A stretch of 64,000 nt of DNA from Nitrospirillum sp034653355. GTDB taxonomy: Bacteria > Pseudomonadota > Alphaproteobacteria > Azospirillales > Azospirillaceae. Positions 1 to 9,261 of this stretch are shown here, piece after piece; position 1 is the first letter of the stretch; each line of letters opens with the position of its first letter. The stretch is taken from positions 682,001 to 746,000 of the forward strand of contig NZ_JAYEER010000003.1 of assembly GCF_034653355.1 (NCBI RefSeq). Reading direction: 5' to 3'. The notes under the pieces were generated by a model. The model made no database searches. It was not told where the DNA came from and saw only the letters and a program-made list of their open reading frames with translations. The position numbers and the translations under genes were made by a program.

Positions 1-113
1 GCGCGCCGCCACCGGCGGCTGAGACCGACCCGGACCGCCCTGATCGGGAAGGATGATCCTTGTGGAGATCGCTTACGGTGGCTTCCGCCAGAACGCGCCC
101 ATGCTGGGCGCAC
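1..113. other. left edge, possible tail of an upstream plus-strand gene
   Basis: No complete gene fits here. Two plus-strand frames run in from the left edge: one stops at 20-22 and another stops at 54-56, the latter ending in an acidic, proline-rich tail (about 17 residues, rich in P, A, E and D). Either could be the C-terminus of a gene that starts before the window. The hairpin at 114-153 would then terminate it. Too little sequence is present to decide. Confidence 0.25.
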
Positions 114-153
114 CAAAAAAACCGCCCCGGCCGGCGCCGGAGCGGGTTTTTCC
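114..153. terminator. bidirectional intrinsic terminator
   Basis: A GC-rich hairpin (arms near 121-130 and 137-146, with one bulge and one G-T pair) is flanked by an A-run on the left and a T-run on the right. Read on the minus strand it ends in about seven T's, which suits the efflux lipoprotein gene that stops at 176. On the plus strand it could end whatever enters from the left edge. Confidence 0.6.
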
Positions 154-175
154 TTGAAATCAAGTCGGCTGTGGA

Positions 176-1729
176 TCAGCGCGCGGCCTTGGCCTGCGAC
201 AGGAAGCTGCTGCCGTCGTCCTGCCAGCCGCCGCCCAGCGCCTTGAACAGGCTGACGCTGGCCTGCACCCGCGACAGCTTCACCTGGGCCAGGGTGTCCT
301 GGGTGGACAGCAGGGTGCGCTGGGTGTCCAGCAGGGTCTGCAGGTCGGTCAGGCCGCCGCGGTAGCGATCCTCGGCCAGTTCAAAGGCCCGCTGGCTCTG
401 GGCCACGGCGTCCTTCTGCAGGCCGTACTGGTCCTGGTAGCGGTCGATAGAGTACACGGCGCTTTCCACGTCGGAGAGCGCGGACAGCGCGGCCTTGCGG
501 TAATCCTCCGCAAGCTCCCGGTGCCGGCCCTCGGCCTGGTGCACCTGGCCCTCCAGACGGCCGCCGGAGAATAGGCTCTGCGCGATGTCGCCACCCAGGC
601 TGAACAGCAGGGTGGGGGCGTTCACCAGGTGGGCCAAGGTCGCCGCCTCGACGCCCGTGCTGGCGTTCAGGGTGACGGACGGCAGCATCTGAGTACGCGC
701 CACCTTGATGTCGGCGCCGGCGGCGGCCAGCTGGGCCTCGGCGAAGCGGATGTCGGGGCGGCGGGTCAGCAGCTCAGCCGGCACGCCGGTGCCCAGCGCC
801 GGCGGCTGCACGTCGGCCAAGCCCTTGGCCTGTACGGTGAAGCCCTCGGGTGCGCGGCCCAGCAGGATGGCCAGGGCATTCAGCTGGGTACGTTCCTGCT
901 GCTCCAGGGCCGGGACGGCGGCGCGCTGGGTGGCGACGATGGAGCGCTGCTGCACCAGGTCCAGCTGACTGTCGGCGCCGGCCTGCACGCGGGCATCGAT
1001 CAGGGACAGCACATGCTCGGCGTTTTCCAGGTTGCCGCGCGCAACCGCCAGGCGGTCGCGGATGGCCAGGATCTGGAAGTAGGTCGCGGCCACGTTGCTG
1101 CTGAGCGACAGGGCCACCGTCTCGCTGTCGAAGCGGCTGGCGTCCAGGCTGAACTGGGCGCTGTCGCGGGTGGCGCGGTTCTTGCCCCAGAAGTCGATCT
1201 CATAGCTGGCGGACAGCGAGGCTTGGTGCACGTTGCCGGCATAGTCGCTCAGCGGCACGGCGCCATTCAAGCCGGCGGCGGCCGAGCCCTTGATGTTGCG
1301 GCTGCCGGAGCGGGTGCTGCTCAGCCCCAGCTGCACGCTGGGCCACAAGGAGGCACCGGAGATTTCCGCCTGGGCCTCGGCCTGGGCGATGCGGGCGGCG
1401 GCGGCGCCCAGGTCGGGGTTGTCGGCGCGGGCCTGGGCCAACAGCTGGGTCAGTTCCGGCGAGTTGAAGCCCGACCACCAGTCGGTCGTCGGCCAGGCGG
1501 CGGCATCGGTGGTGACGGCAACCGTCTGGGTGGTGCCGTCCTTCGCACCGCCCTGGGTGGAGGTGGCATCCCAATGGGACGGCATCACCAGGGACTTGGC
1601 CGGGTCGGCCGGGGTTTCCCCGTCCAGCGCGCAGGCCGCCAGCATCAGCGGCATGAAGGCGACGGCCAGGCGGCGGGTGGCGAGGCGGCGGAACCAGGAG
1701 GTGGAAGCAAGGGTACGCGACGTGGACAT
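176..1729 (-). CDS. NodT/OprM-family outer-membrane efflux lipoprotein
   Basis: A 517-residue outer-membrane factor of the RND/MFS tripartite efflux type. It would form a TolC-like channel that carries substrates from a periplasmic adaptor to the outside. The ATG at 1729 is chosen because it opens a lipoprotein signal: basic residues, a hydrophobic stretch and the lipobox LAAC with Cys33, plus an AAGG-type ribosome site. The open frame extends about 80 codons further upstream without any leader-like sequence. The mature part carries the family's two repeated outer-membrane-efflux domains, for example the FWGKNRATRDS and LLTRRPDIRFAEAQL motifs. No adaptor or pump gene lies beside it on this strand; the next gene upstream is a Bcr/CflA exporter, so its partner may lie elsewhere. 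The window encodes a second NodT protein at 37253-38740. Confidence 0.93.
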   Translation of the reverse strand: MSTSRTLASTSWFRRLATRRLAVAFMPLMLAACALDGETPADPAKSLVMPSHWDATSTQGGAKDGTTQTVAVTTDAAAWPTTDWWSGFNSPELTQLLAQARADNPDLGAAAARIAQAEAQAEISGASLWPSVQLGLSSTRSGSRNIKGSAAAGLNGAVPLSDYAGNVHQASLSASYEIDFWGKNRATRDSAQFSLDASRFDSETVALSLSSNVAATYFQILAIRDRLAVARGNLENAEHVLSLIDARVQAGADSQLDLVQQRSIVATQRAAVPALEQQERTQLNALAILLGRAPEGFTVQAKGLADVQPPALGTGVPAELLTRRPDIRFAEAQLAAAGADIKVARTQMLPSVTLNASTGVEAATLAHLVNAPTLLFSLGGDIAQSLFSGGRLEGQVHQAEGRHRELAEDYRKAALSALSDVESAVYSIDRYQDQYGLQKDAVAQSQRAFELAEDRYRGGLTDLQTLLDTQRTLLSTQDTLAQVKLSRVQASVSLFKALGGGWQDDGSSFLSQAKAAR

Positions 1730-1985
1730 CGTGGAAACCTTCGATCCGGCAAAACGGTTTCGTGCCCCTCGCGCGCGGGATCGGCGCAGGGGCTGGGCAG
1801 ACAGGACGCGTGTCAGAGGGAAGCGGCGTGCGCCAGGCCGATCGGGTTGGCCCCCCGCCCCTGCCCCGCGCACCCGATCCGGTGCAATCGTGCCGTTGTT
1901 TAAGGCAAACCCCGGTCGCGTCTCAGTGACGCGGCGCACATGGATTAACGCGGGCGCACAATAGTGGCGCATGCCACTGTTGCAA

Positions 1986-3266
1986 TCAGCGGATCAGCAG
2001 GCGGTTGAAGACGAAACCCAGCACCCCCAAGCCACCAATGATGGCGGCCATGGGCCAGGGCGTGCCGTCAGCCAGCCAGCCCACCAGGGTGCCGACCACG
2101 GCGCCGGTGACGAACTGGGTTGAGCCCATGAGGGCCGAGGCCGTGCCCGCCATGTGGGGGTACGAGGCCAAGGCGCCCGCCGTGGCGTTAGCGCCGATCA
2201 GGCCAGTGAAGGCCATGAACAGGAACAGCCCGGCGACGATGCCCCACAGGCCGCCCGCGCCGGTGTGGCCGGCGATGGCAAGACCGATGCCGAACAGGGC
2301 GATGCAGGCGGCCCCCCAGGCCAACAGGCGGTCCGTGCCCAGGCGCAGCACCAGGCGGCTGTTGATCATGTTGACGATGATCATGCCGACGATGTTGAGG
2401 CCGAACAGCAGGCCGTACAGCCGGGCGGGCACGCGGAAGTATTCGATGTACACGAAGGGCGTGCCGGCGATGTAGGCGAACATGCCGCCATAGATCATCG
2501 CGGACGTCAGGGCGTAGCCCAGGAAACGGCCGCTGATCATCAGCTGGCCATAGCTGCGCAGCTGGGCCAGCCCGTTGGACCGCGCGCGCAAGGCCGGGTT
2601 CAGGGTTTCATGCTGGCTGATCAGGCCCACCATGGCCACCAGGCCGAAGCCCGCCTGCACCCAGAAGATGGCGCGCCAGTCCAGATAGGCCAGCACTTGG
2701 CCGCCCAGCAGCGGGGCGGCCATGGGGGCGATGCCCATGACCAGCATCATCATGGAGAAGACGCTGGCGGCGCGGTCGCGGTCGAACACGTCGCGCACCA
2801 TGGCGCGGGCCAGAACCGGCGCGGCGCCGGCGCCCGCCGCCTGGATGGCGCGGCATAGGCTGAGGGTGGTGATGTTCTGCGCGGCGGCGCAGCCGGCGCT
2901 GCCCGCCAGGTACAGCAGGATCCCCACCAGGATGGGCCCGCGGCGGCCGAAGCGGTCGCCCAGAGGCCCCCAGAACAGCTGACAGAGGCCGAAGGCCAGG
3001 AAGAAGGCGGTCAGCGACGATTCCACGCCCGCCTGGGTGACTCCCAGGTCCCGGGCGATCTGCGGCATGGCCGGCAGGTACATGTCGACCGACATGGAGC
3101 CGAAGGACATCAGCATGGCCAGCATGGCGACAAAACCCACGCCACGCTGGGTCAGCAGCCCGGCGCCCCGGCGCCTGCCCGCATCCACAGCCCCCGCGAC
3201 CGCGGAGACCCCCATCGACGCGCCGCCGGCGATCGCCGATCCCGAGGCCACCTGTTCCACCGCCAC
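1986..3266 (-). CDS. Bcr/CflA-family MFS multidrug exporter
   Basis: An inner-membrane drug:proton antiporter of the DHA1 Bcr/CflA subfamily with about 12 predicted membrane helices. Diagnostic segments are SMSVDMYLPAMPQIARDLG in helix 1 and the loop 2-3 motif GPLGDRFGRR. I favour the GTG at 3266 as start because AAGGAG sits six bases before it, giving 426 aa. A start at 3308 is also open but has no comparable ribosome site. The N-terminal ~40 residues before the first helix are longer than usual and of low complexity. It lies upstream of the NodT gene on the same strand but is separated by about 256 bases, so an operon is uncertain. Substrate unknown. Confidence 0.9.
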   Translation of the reverse strand: MAVEQVASGSAIAGGASMGVSAVAGAVDAGRRRGAGLLTQRGVGFVAMLAMLMSFGSMSVDMYLPAMPQIARDLGVTQAGVESSLTAFFLAFGLCQLFWGPLGDRFGRRGPILVGILLYLAGSAGCAAAQNITTLSLCRAIQAAGAGAAPVLARAMVRDVFDRDRAASVFSMMMLVMGIAPMAAPLLGGQVLAYLDWRAIFWVQAGFGLVAMVGLISQHETLNPALRARSNGLAQLRSYGQLMISGRFLGYALTSAMIYGGMFAYIAGTPFVYIEYFRVPARLYGLLFGLNIVGMIIVNMINSRLVLRLGTDRLLAWGAACIALFGIGLAIAGHTGAGGLWGIVAGLFLFMAFTGLIGANATAGALASYPHMAGTASALMGSTQFVTGAVVGTLVGWLADGTPWPMAAIIGGLGVLGFVFNRLLIR

Positions 3267-3405
3267 CTTAAACTCCTTGAGCGGTGCGCCCGCCCCCAAC
3301 CACGCCATTGAGCATGTGCAACAATGATGGCCACAGCCGGGCCGCTAACCAATCCGGCCTTTGTGCGGATCAGCCCCGCGCCGGACGATGGGCGGCGGCG
3401 TCACC

Positions 3406-3437
3406 GCCATTTCCCAAAATAGCCATTTCCCAAAATA
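3406..3437. repeat. tandem 16-bp repeat (two copies)
   Basis: The unit gccatttcccaaaata occurs twice head to tail (3406-3421 and 3422-3437), just beyond the terminator of the small lipoprotein gene. It is AT-richer than its surroundings. Two copies suggest a recent slippage duplication or a doubled binding site; no function can be assigned. Confidence 0.8.
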
Positions 3438-3476
3438 AAGGCCGGAGCCCCCGGTCCCCCGGCGCCTCCGGCCTTT
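3437..3476 (-). terminator. intrinsic terminator of the small lipoprotein gene
   Basis: A perfect 11-bp stem (AAAGGCCGGAG with CTCCGGCCTTT) encloses a C/G-rich loop. On the minus strand it runs into a T-rich tail (TTTATTTT). It lies about 40 bases past the stop of the 45-aa lipoprotein gene. Confidence 0.75.
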
Positions 3477-3516
3477 CGCGATCGTCTCCGGCGCCCGACG
3501 TCGGCGCCCGGATGGC

Positions 3517-3654
3517 TTAATAATGGTCGTAGTAATCGTGATGCCAATAGTGGTGGTGATAAGGACGTTCCTCAATCACGCAGCCGGACAGTCCGGCCAG
3601 CACCATCCCGGCCAGGACCAGCCGGGTCAGAATGGAACGGGATCGATCAGACAT
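3517..3654 (-). CDS. small His/Tyr-rich lipoprotein (45 aa)
   Basis: A 45-codon gene encoding a short basic N-terminus, a hydrophobic stretch, the lipobox LSGC (Cys25), and a mature tail of only about 20 residues: CVIEERPYHHHYWHHDYYDHY. The mature part is almost wholly His, Tyr, Asp and Glu, so an envelope metal-binding role is possible but unproven. It is followed by a good terminator. The next gene upstream on the same strand (3889-4260) encodes a longer lipoprotein with the same lipobox and an aromatic/His-rich tail, so the two look like related proteins. Its frame is open and ends in TAA; no close family is recognised. Confidence 0.7.
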   Translation of the reverse strand: MSDRSRSILTRLVLAGMVLAGLSGCVIEERPYHHHYWHHDYYDHY

Positions 3655-3888
3655 GATGTATCTCCGGACTATCGGGCCGACCCTTGTCGGTTATCGGCAT
3701 GAAGTGACTCTGGCAGCCAAATGCGACGACAAGACGGCGGCGGCGGGGCATGTTCGGGTTCGCGCCGTGGCGCGCTGACGCAGGCGAACCGTCGGTGACG
3801 CACGGCAAAACGCCCGGCCCATCGCTGGACCGGACGCCTTCGCAACTCCGCGACCGCTTTAATCCCGTGGGGCCTACGGGGCGCGCCC

Positions 3889-4260
3889 TCAGTGATGGAC
3901 GAACCCGCCGCCGTGACCGCCCCAATGGCCGCCACCCCAGTGTCCCCCACCCCAATGGCCACCGGCCCAGCCGCCGTAGTGACCATGCCAATAACCGCGA
4001 CCCCAGCCGTAATAGGGATAATAGCCACCGACGCCGACATAGTAGGGATAGGCGCCGTAATAGCCGTACCCATAGCCGTCGTAATAAGGGTAGGTGGAAT
4101 AAGCGTACGAATAGGCGGGCGCGGCGTAGTAGCCGTCCGCCACGCAGCCGGACAGGGCCAGAAGCGCCGCGCCAGCCACCAGGCCCTTCAAGGTCAAGGA
4201 TCTCCAGCCGCGCTTGGGCGCGGGGGCCGTCATCAGTGCGGTGGTGTCAGGCAAGGACAT
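3889..4260 (-). CDS. Gly/Tyr/His/Trp-rich envelope lipoprotein
   Basis: A 123-residue lipoprotein. The ATG at 4260 has AGGGAG upstream and opens a leader ending in the lipobox LSGC (Cys39). Translation could also begin at Met10, closer to the hydrophobic stretch. The mature region is low complexity: Tyr-rich (YYAAPAYSYAYSTYPYYD), then Gly/Tyr, then a C-terminal run of GGHWGGG units ending in HH. Such tails occur in uncharacterised proteobacterial surface lipoproteins. The His/Trp repeats could bind metal or cell wall, but this is inference. It pairs with the 45-aa lipoprotein downstream and is divergent from the YchJ-like gene. Confidence 0.82.
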   Translation of the reverse strand: MSLPDTTALMTAPAPKRGWRSLTLKGLVAGAALLALSGCVADGYYAAPAYSYAYSTYPYYDGYGYGYYGAYPYYVGVGGYYPYYGWGRGYWHGHYGGWAGGHWGGGHWGGGHWGGHGGGFVHH

Positions 4261-4561
4261 GGTTCGTGCACTCCCTGAAAAGGATCGCGCGGCGGGCGGG
4301 AATGGGGTCGGCCTTGGGATCGGCGGTGGTCGGCCCCGGCATGCGACCCGGGCACACATCCTGCTATCCCATGGAAATGAGCGCGGGAGGGGCGGCCCGC
4401 AAGGGCATGTCCGCGCAGATTTGGCGTGCCACACTCGCGCGCAGGGTTCCGGCTGGTGGCGCGGGAAGGCGGTGGTGCGGCCTGCGCACTGGTGTCCCGC
4501 GGCGGTTTGCGGTATCTGGCAGCGCAGATACCCCTTCTTTCAGCCTTGAGACGTCACGACG
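4261..4561. other. divergent intergenic region
   Basis: About 300 bases between the minus-strand lipoprotein and the plus-strand YchJ-like gene. It should hold promoters for both. I see no convincing open frame, clear -35/-10 pair or strong hairpin. Confidence 0.5.
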
Positions 4562-5041
<480 letters not shown>

Positions 5042-5179
5042 GCCCACCCGCAGTCCGGTCTCCCCGTCCCGCCTAGCACACGGTTCCCCCGCCCAAGGGG
5101 GTGGGGGCCCCACGCTTGCCGCGCATCCACTGTCCGTGCGAGGCTCGCCTGAGGTGAAGCCAGGCGGGGAGATGTACCC

Positions 5180-5542
5180 ATGCTTATCCCTGTGCTTATC
5201 GTGCGGGACATGGCGGAAGCGCTGACGTTCCTCACCCAGGTGCTCGACTTCGACCTGGTCCGGAGCTTTCCGGCAGAAGCGCCATTCTACGCCCTTCTGA
5301 ACAGGGGCACGGACGAATTGCACCTCAACCTCACCCCGGACGGGCGATACGGGCGCGCGTCGACCATCGTCCTCTGCGATGATGTCGACGGGCTGTTCGC
5401 ATCCTTCACGGCGCGTGGCCTGGTGGTACCGACAAGAGCGAATTCGCCTGTGCATGAGGGACCACTGGACCAGACCTGGGGCACGCGCGAGGTCTATATC
5501 GACGATCCCAGCGGCAACACCTTCATCTTCCAGCAGCGCTAG
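5180..5542 (+). CDS. VOC-superfamily (glyoxalase/bleomycin-resistance-like) protein
   Basis: A 120-residue single-domain vicinal-oxygen-chelate protein. It shows the paired beta-alpha-beta-beta-beta pattern, an N-terminal PVLIVRDMAEALTFLTQ strand-helix and a C-terminal WGTREVYIDDPSGNTFIF strand with the Glu/Asp typical of the fold's metal side. VOC proteins include glyoxalase I, dioxygenases and drug-binding resistance proteins; the substrate cannot be told here. Its last four bases overlap tail to tail with the convergent PhyH-like gene (5539-5542). Confidence 0.85.
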   Translation: MLIPVLIVRDMAEALTFLTQVLDFDLVRSFPAEAPFYALLNRGTDELHLNLTPDGRYGRASTIVLCDDVDGLFASFTARGLVVPTRANSPVHEGPLDQTWGTREVYIDDPSGNTFIFQQR

Positions 5543-6501
5543 CGCCGCTTCATCACCCGCCGGTTCACGTCCGGGTCGAAATGGCTGTCGCGGGGCAGCC
5601 AGGGCTGGCGCGGGGTGTGGGGGGAGGAGTGGACGCTGTACTGGGCCGTCAGGATCAGGCGGCGGCCGGCGCGGGGCAGTTGTCCCTTGTGAAAGCCGAA
5701 GGTGTCGGCCAGGAAGCGGGTGCCGGCCGCCCCGGTCACCGTGGCCACCTTGTCGGCGCCGAAGACACCGCGCACCACCTCGTCCGACAAGGCCTTGCCC
5801 ACCGTCAGGCGGGGGTCGCGGTGGCTGCCGCGCACGAAGACATGGGGGCCGTCCTCCTCCCCCACGTCGGTCAGGTAGAAGAACAGCTTGAAGCCCTTCA
5901 GCGAATCCCAGTCGCGGTGATAGCGCTGGGTGCCCTTGGCCGCCGGGCGGCCGCCGTAGGACCACCAGCAGCCGATGTTGTCCAGCACCGGCTTGCAGCC
6001 CAGGTACAGTTCCGCCACGTCCAGGATGGTGGGGTCGTTCAGCAGCGCCAGCACATGGGGGGCGGCCAGGATGTCCTGCACGGCGTAATAACCCATGTTG
6101 GTCTCATCGCTGGCCGGCTGGTCCCAGGGGAATGTGCCGAGATGGGCGCGGAAGGGATCGCCGCACCGCACGCCTTGGAAATAGGCACGGATCTCGGCCG
6201 CCACCTCGCCATCCAGGGCCGGCAGGGGCACCAGGCCCTGCCAGGCCAGGTCGCGCGCCCAGGACCGGGCCTGGTTGGTCGGGCGGGGCCAAGGCGACTT
6301 GGGCTGGAAGAAGGCCACGACGGCGGCGGCGACATCACGCGCCCGAGGCGTCCAGATCATGGGCAGCAGGTCATAAATGGCCAGCCGCCGGTCGATTTGC
6401 GCCCGTTCCAGGAAAACGCGCCAGGAGGGGATGCGGGTGCGCCAGCGCTCCACCAGGCTGATGTCGCCCTCCCGAGGTCCCGTCACCGCTTGTTCCTCCA
6501 T
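5539..6501 (-). CDS. phytanoyl-CoA-dioxygenase-like Fe(II)/2-oxoglutarate oxygenase
   Basis: A protein of up to 320 residues of the PhyH-like non-haem iron oxygenase group. The HxD half of the metal triad is at H195-R-D197 (QRYHRDWDS). The distal His is H271 (FGFHKGQ), and an Arg about ten residues later (R280/R281) would bind 2-oxoglutarate. Downstream strands (LILTAQYS) fit the jelly-roll. A GTG at codon 6 (6486) sits seven bases behind GGAGGA and may be the real start. The gene lies 22 bases downstream of the broken amidohydrolase on the same strand, so the two may share a transcript. Substrate unknown. Confidence 0.8.
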   Translation of the reverse strand: MEEQAVTGPREGDISLVERWRTRIPSWRVFLERAQIDRRLAIYDLLPMIWTPRARDVAAAVVAFFQPKSPWPRPTNQARSWARDLAWQGLVPLPALDGEVAAEIRAYFQGVRCGDPFRAHLGTFPWDQPASDETNMGYYAVQDILAAPHVLALLNDPTILDVAELYLGCKPVLDNIGCWWSYGGRPAAKGTQRYHRDWDSLKGFKLFFYLTDVGEEDGPHVFVRGSHRDPRLTVGKALSDEVVRGVFGADKVATVTGAAGTRFLADTFGFHKGQLPRAGRRLILTAQYSVHSSPHTPRQPWLPRDSHFDPDVNRRVMKRR

Positions 6502-6523
6502 CGCCGTCTGGTTCCGCCCGCGC

Positions 6524-7848
6524 TCAGGGCAGCAGGACAGGGTGGCCGTCGGCCTTGTAGACCACGCCCCCCTTCATGACAAACCGCACCTGTTCCATCA
6601 ACTCCAGATGGGCCAGCGGGTCCCCGGCCACGGCGATCAGGTCGGCGTAGCGGCCGGGCTGCACGGTGCCGACGCGGTCGGTCGCGCCGATCAGGTCGGC
6701 GGCGTTGCGGGTGGCGAAGGCCAGCGCGTCGGCCGGGGTCACGCCCGCCTCCGCCAGTAGAGCGAATTCCCGGGCGTGGTCGCCTTCGCCGATGTCGGTG
6801 CCGTAGGCGATCTTGACCCCCGCCTTGTAGGCCAGCGGCAGGTTGCGCTTCGGGATCGAGTCGTTGGCCAGTTCCTTTTCCGCCGTGCCGGGGGCAGCAG
6901 TTCGGGATGTTCCTGCGCCGCCTTCATGAACACGTCGTAGACGGTCAGTGTCGGCACCAGATAGGTGCCGTGGGCCTTCATGGCCTTCACCGCGTCGGCA
7001 TCCGCGAAGGAACCGTGCTCGATGGAATCGACGCCGGCGTTCACGGTGTTGATGATGGCCTGGGCCGGGTAGGTGTGGGCCGCCACCTTCATACCCAAGG
7101 CGTGGGCGGTGTCGATGGCGGCCTTGATCTCCTCATTCGTCATCAGCTGGGCGCGCGGGTCGTCGCCCGTGCTGGCGATGCCGCCGGAGGGCATGATCTT
7201 GATGACGTCGGCGCCGCGCTTATGGTGTTCGCGCACCCGCAGGCGGGCCATGTCGGCGGTGTCGACGATGCCGTTCTGCCAGTCGGGATGGTGCAGGCGG
7301 CCGTCGAAGCCGTTGGACGGGTCGCCGTGGCCGCCGGTGGGGCCCAGCGGTTCCAGCGACACCCACAGCCGGGGGCCGGGCACCTTGCCCTCGTTGATGG
7401 CGTTGCGCAGCGACACCGTCTCATCCCCGCCGCCCACGTCGCGGGCGCTGGTGAAGCCCTGCAGCAGCATGGCGCGGGCGAAGACGGCCCCGTCCAGCAC
7501 CGCGTCCACGGCGGTGTGGGTCATCATGTCCTCCACCGCGTTGGTCTGGCTGGGCAACTTGGCGGAGACGTGGATGTGGCAGTCGATCAGGCCCGGCAGC
7601 ACCGTCTGGTCCTTCAGGTCGATGACCGTGGCGCCGGGGTGGGCGACGTAGCCGGATTCCACCACCGCCACCTTGCCGTCACGCACCACGATGGTGACCT
7701 GGCGGCGGGGGGTGAAGGTGACGCCGTCGATCAACGCGCCAGCGTAGACCACGGTGTCATGCGGCGCGTCGGCCGCCCGCGCGGCCGCCACCGCCGCCGT
7801 GGACACCAGCAGCGCCGCCACGGCGCACCTTCCCAGGAAGCCCCTCAT
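6524..7848 (-). pseudogene. secreted amidohydrolase, frameshifted
   Basis: A metal-dependent amidohydrolase of the imidazolonepropionase-like group, with a signal peptide (MRGFLGRCAVAALLVSTAAV). The first part (from 7848) holds the metal site: HIH within DCHIHVS, the lysine of KIMPSGGIASTGDDP, the His of AAHTYPAQ and SIEHGSF. Reading breaks just after HPELLPP, near a five-G run at 6890-6894. The -1 frame continues perfectly with LAYKAGVKIAYGTDIGEGDH, which carries the catalytic Asp, and TRNAADLIGATDRVG to the stop at 6524. Adding one base would give an intact 441-aa enzyme. This is either a recent inactivating deletion or a sequence error in a G run. Confidence 0.85.
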
Positions 7849-8026
7849 CCCACACGCCCTCTCTGCCATCTCATGTCGTTGTGGGGCCGCCTGTTTCGGC
7901 GGCGGCCCGTTGACGGCAACGGTATCCGCCCCGGCCCCGATCCGGCAACGGCCATTGCCAAAGGGGCGGCGTTCATGTGTCTTACCGGTGCCACCAAAGC
8001 AAGAACCCGAGGTCCGTCCGACGCCC

Positions 8027-8557
8027 ATGTCCGCCGCACAGCCCCCCTTCATCCATATCCGCGACGCCACCGCCGCCGACCTGCCGCGAATCGTGACCAT
8101 CCTGAACGAGGCCATCGCCCACACCACGGCGATATGGAGCCTGGAACCCACTTCGGTGGCGGAGCGCGCGGCCTGGCTGGCCGACCGCCAGGCCAAGGGC
8201 CAGCCGGTGCTGGTGGCGACACCCGGCCCCGACGCCCCGCCGGGCGAGGTGCTGGGCTTCGCGACCTATGGGGAGTTCCGCGCCCGCAGCGGCTACCGGC
8301 ACACGGTGGAGAATTCGCTGTATGTGGATGAGGCGGCGCGGGGCCGGGGCATCGGCACGGCGCTGCTGTCCGCCCTGCTGGCGCGGGCGACGGCCGCCGG
8401 CCTGCATGTCATGATCGCCGGCATCGAGGCCAGCAACCTGACCAGCATCCGCCTGCACCAGCGCTATGGCTTCACCGAGACCGGACGCCTGCCCCAGGTG
8501 GGACGCAAGTTCGACCGTTGGCTGGATTTGGTCTTCCTGCAGAAAATCCTGAACTGA
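8027..8557 (+). CDS. GNAT N-acetyltransferase, phosphinothricin-acetyltransferase-like
   Basis: A 176-residue acetyltransferase that would move acetyl from acetyl-CoA to an amine. The acetyl-CoA loop is DEAARGRGIGTALLSALL (motif A), followed by GIEASNLTSIRLHQRYGF, the signature of the Pat/Bar/YwnH subgroup that acetylates phosphinothricin, methionine sulfone or similar compounds. The N-terminal IRDATAADLPRIVTILNEAI strand-helix also matches. The ATG at 8027 fits the usual family N-terminus; the frame is open upstream but has no homologous sequence. It runs divergently from the amidohydrolase and 33 bases ahead of the next gene. Confidence 0.9.
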   Translation: MSAAQPPFIHIRDATAADLPRIVTILNEAIAHTTAIWSLEPTSVAERAAWLADRQAKGQPVLVATPGPDAPPGEVLGFATYGEFRARSGYRHTVENSLYVDEAARGRGIGTALLSALLARATAAGLHVMIAGIEASNLTSIRLHQRYGFTETGRLPQVGRKFDRWLDLVFLQKILN

Positions 8558-8590
8558 CCCCCGTATCCCGACCAGAGGCGAACAGGCCCC

Positions 8591-9226
8591 ATGGAAATCC
8601 ACGCCCCGGAAAGCCCCATCCAATCCTTGAAGGACTTCGCCATCCATATCGGCGTGGTGACCGTTGGTATCCTGATCGCCCTGGGCCTGGAACAGGCGGT
8701 GGAGGCCTATCACCGCCATGAACTGGCGCGCCAGGCGGTGGAGAGCTTCCATGCCGAGCTGGCGGAGAACCGCAAGGCGGTGCAGGAGGTCATGGCCGAA
8801 ATCGCCGGGCACAACGCCCGCGCCGAGGAGGATATCGCCCTGCTGACCGCCTGGCAGCAGGGCAAGGGCGCCGCAGGCGCGGAACTGAAATACCCGGGCA
8901 TCCGTCTGGACCTGATGTCCAGCGCCAGTTGGGACGCCGCCATCGCCACCCAGGCCCTGGGCGAACTGCCCTACGACGAGGTGCGCCGCTACGCCGAGGC
9001 CTATGCCGGCTTCCGCCTGTTCACGGAGCAGGAGAAGGCGCAGCTGGCGGAATGGCAGGACCTGCGCCTCTTCGGCGCCGATCCCGCCCAGATGAGCCCC
9101 GCCCAACGCCAGACCCTGATCGAACGGCTGCGCCATTATCAGAATTACGTCGTCGTCCTGACCTTGGCCGGCAAGGGCGCCCTGGCGGCGGCCGACCGCG
9201 CGTTGGAGGTCTCAAAGGGGCACTGA
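8591..9226 (+). CDS. membrane-anchored protein of unknown function
   Basis: A 211-residue protein with one N-terminal membrane helix (IHIGVVTVGILIALGLEQAV, residues about 18-38), then a mostly helical, charged soluble part. The helix plus the following EAYHRHELARQAVESFHAEL resembles a widespread uncharacterised family (DUF6090-like) in Proteobacteria. I would place the soluble part in the periplasm, but topology is not certain. It closely follows the GNAT gene (33 bases) on the same strand and could share its transcript. Function unknown. Confidence 0.75.
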   Translation: MEIHAPESPIQSLKDFAIHIGVVTVGILIALGLEQAVEAYHRHELARQAVESFHAELAENRKAVQEVMAEIAGHNARAEEDIALLTAWQQGKGAAGAELKYPGIRLDLMSSASWDAAIATQALGELPYDEVRRYAEAYAGFRLFTEQEKAQLAEWQDLRLFGADPAQMSPAQRQTLIERLRHYQNYVVVLTLAGKGALAAADRALEVSKGH

Positions 9227-9261
9227 GCGGCGGGCGTCGCGTCCAGCCGCCCTCCTGGGGC

